Source: Candidatus Gastranaerophilales bacterium
GTDB lineage: Bacteria; Cyanobacteriota; Vampirovibrionia; Gastranaerophilales; Gastranaerophilaceae
Direction of reading: 5' to 3'
Length of the DNA: 64,000 bases
NCBI GenBank assembly: GCA_944327255.1
Contig: CALVHA010000003.1
Location: forward strand, 1-64,000
The stretch's first letter is position 1; each line of letters begins with the position of its first letter. The translations under genes were made by a program, and so were the position numbers. Below, one piece after another: positions 62,998-64,000 of this stretch. A model generated the notes under the pieces. It was not told the DNA's origin, made no database searches, and saw only the letters and a list, made by a program, of their open reading frames with translations.

Positions 62998-64000
62998 TTA
63001 TTCTTCAGAATTACTATCTAACAGGCTTGTCTGTTCAACATTTGCGTTAGCCTCAGCCTGAGCTTTCATATCATCCTTTATAATTGTTTCATCATTATCA
63101 GGATTTACAATTTTGTTAACCGAACAAACAGTATCATTCTCTGTTAGATTTTGAGCTCTAACGCCTGTAGCAGGTCTGCCTTGACGGGAAATTGACCCGG
63201 CATTCAATCTTGTTACAACTCCGCTTGCAGTAACCATCATGATATCATCAGTTTCTTTCACGATTGTTAATGCAACAAGTCTTGATGATGCCGATTTAAA
63301 TTTTGTTGCAATAAGTCCCAAACCGCCTCTGTTTTGGGTTCTGAATTCAGAAAGTTTAGTACGTTTTCCAAAACCATCCGACGTTACAACAAGCAAATCT
63401 GCGTCATAATCTCTAGGAACAATATCACAGCCAATAATTTCATCCCCTGATCTAAGTTTCATAGAAGTTACACCTCTTGCGCTTCTGCCAAGCGGTCTTA
63501 AATCTTCAATCGGGAATCTAATTGCCATACCACAGGATGTACCGATAATTATTTCATCTCTTGCTGTTGCAAGTTTTACCCAGCACAAGCTGTCACCTTC
63601 ATCCAAACCGATTGCAATAATACCGTTACGTCTGATATTAGAGAAGTTATCAAGCTCAATACGTTTGATATAACCTTTTTTAGTAAGCATAATAAGATTC
63701 AAATCTTTAGAGAACGAACTTACAGGAACAACAGCCGTAATGGTTTCATCCTGATCGATAGGAAGAACATTAATAATAGGCAAACCTTTTGCCTGACGCC
63801 CGCCTTCAGGGAAGTCATAGACATTCAGACTGTAAACTGTTCCCTTAGATGAGAAGAATAGAACTTTATCATGCATCATCGCAGTGAAGAAGTGCTGAAT
63901 ATCATCATCCTCTTTTGTCTTAATACCTGACTTACCTCTTGTTGCACGGTTTTGGCGTTCAAAAGTATCAAGAGAAATACGTTTTAAATATCCTTGATGT
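62998..64000 (-). CDS. gyrA: DNA gyrase subunit A, C-terminal part (gene continues past the window)
   Basis: The last 334 codons are present, open to the right edge. They hold the C-terminal beta-pinwheel with repeated blades (VLFFSSKGTVYSLNVYDFP, GYIKRIELDNF, LLVVTSDGFGKRTKLSEF). The first blade shows GYLKRISLDTF and QNRATRGKSG in the place of the GyrA box, QRRGGKG, which wraps DNA. The tail is acidic. The shape fits GyrA better than ParC. The N-terminal breakage-reunion domain lies outside the window. Confidence 0.93.
   Translation of the reverse strand, partial: HQGYLKRISLDTFERQNRATRGKSGIKTKEDDDIQHFFTAMMHDKVLFFSSKGTVYSLNVYDFPEGGRQAKGLPIINVLPIDQDETITAVVPVSSFSKDLNLIMLTKKGYIKRIELDNFSNIRRNGIIAIGLDEGDSLCWVKLATARDEIIIGTSCGMAIRFPIEDLRPLGRSARGVTSMKLRSGDEIIGCDIVPRDYDADLLVVTSDGFGKRTKLSEFRTQNRGGLGLIATKFKSASSRLVALTIVKETDDIMMVTASGVVTRLNAGSISRQGRPATGVRAQNLTENDTVCSVNKIVNPDNDETIIKDDMKAQAEANANVEQTSLLDSNSEE

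Overview
The window is AT-rich and gene-dense, with no rRNA, tRNA, CRISPR array, insertion sequence or prophage visible. It looks like a Gram-negative but not proteobacterial, gut-type anaerobe, most likely a non-photosynthetic cyanobacterial relative of the Melainabacteria/Vampirovibrionia group (Gastranaerophilales). This placement is inference. It rests on the combination of lipid A genes (lpxB, lpxI), an LptD-like protein and an RND pump (outer membrane), a partial flagellar operon, anaerobe-type oxygen defence (rubrerythrin, flavodiiron protein, PerR-like regulator), strong AAGGAGG ribosome sites, and many lineage-specific proteins with repeats or no recognisable domain.

Layout. 0-3.6 kb (+): two stand-alone LuxR-type helix-turn-helix proteins, then an oxygen-defence block (PerR-like/rubredoxin fusion under a consensus promoter with a Fur-type box, rubrerythrin, flavodiiron protein). 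3.6-8.7 kb (-): a signalling operon of GAF/HD-GYP protein, secreted TPR protein, two LuxR-type response regulators and a pentapeptide-repeat protein. 8.8-11 kb (+): GT2 glycosyltransferase, a catalytically degenerate M48-like secreted protein, a zinc-ribbon protein. 11-15.5 kb (-): a double-headed UvrD-like helicase with a separate Fe-S PD-(D/E)XK nuclease, a rearranged AddAB-like set. 15.6-20.2 kb: small winged-helix protein, gltX, groES-groEL. 20.3-28.4 kb (-): large tyrosine/glycine-repeat proteins, a pentanucleotide repeat, an orphan solute-binding lipoprotein and a membrane-anchored unknown. 28.5-38.4 kb: era, then (-) dgt, an unknown membrane protein, and an envelope operon (small membrane peptide, M23 peptidase, LptD-like, class II aldolase, lpxI, lpxB). 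38.5-46.5 kb: STAND-like ATPase with TPRs, rsmG, SprA-related protein, another repeat protein, proB-proA, a putative zincin. 46.5-46.9 kb: a structured intergenic region resembling a type I toxin-antitoxin locus. 46.9-53.1 kb (-): yidD, flhA, fliH, an unrecognised protein in the fliG slot, fliF, fliE. 53.3-59.7 kb: a secreted unknown, then (-) tolC-like, RND transporter and membrane fusion protein genes. 59.9-64 kb: YkgJ-type cysteine-cluster protein, a shortened dihydrolipoamide dehydrogenase-like protein, a small secreted protein, lipA and the 3' part of gyrA running off the edge.

Two patterns stand out. First, several genes without a ribosome binding site have a good -10 box ending exactly 6 nt before the start codon (era, 38518, proB, 53346, lipA), which predicts leaderless mRNAs. 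Second, several candidate genes are shorter than about 50 codons: a 24-codon hydrophobic peptide at 46681-46755 facing a candidate antisense promoter, a 34-codon membrane peptide at 38307-38411, and a rubredoxin nested in frame at 1260-1397.
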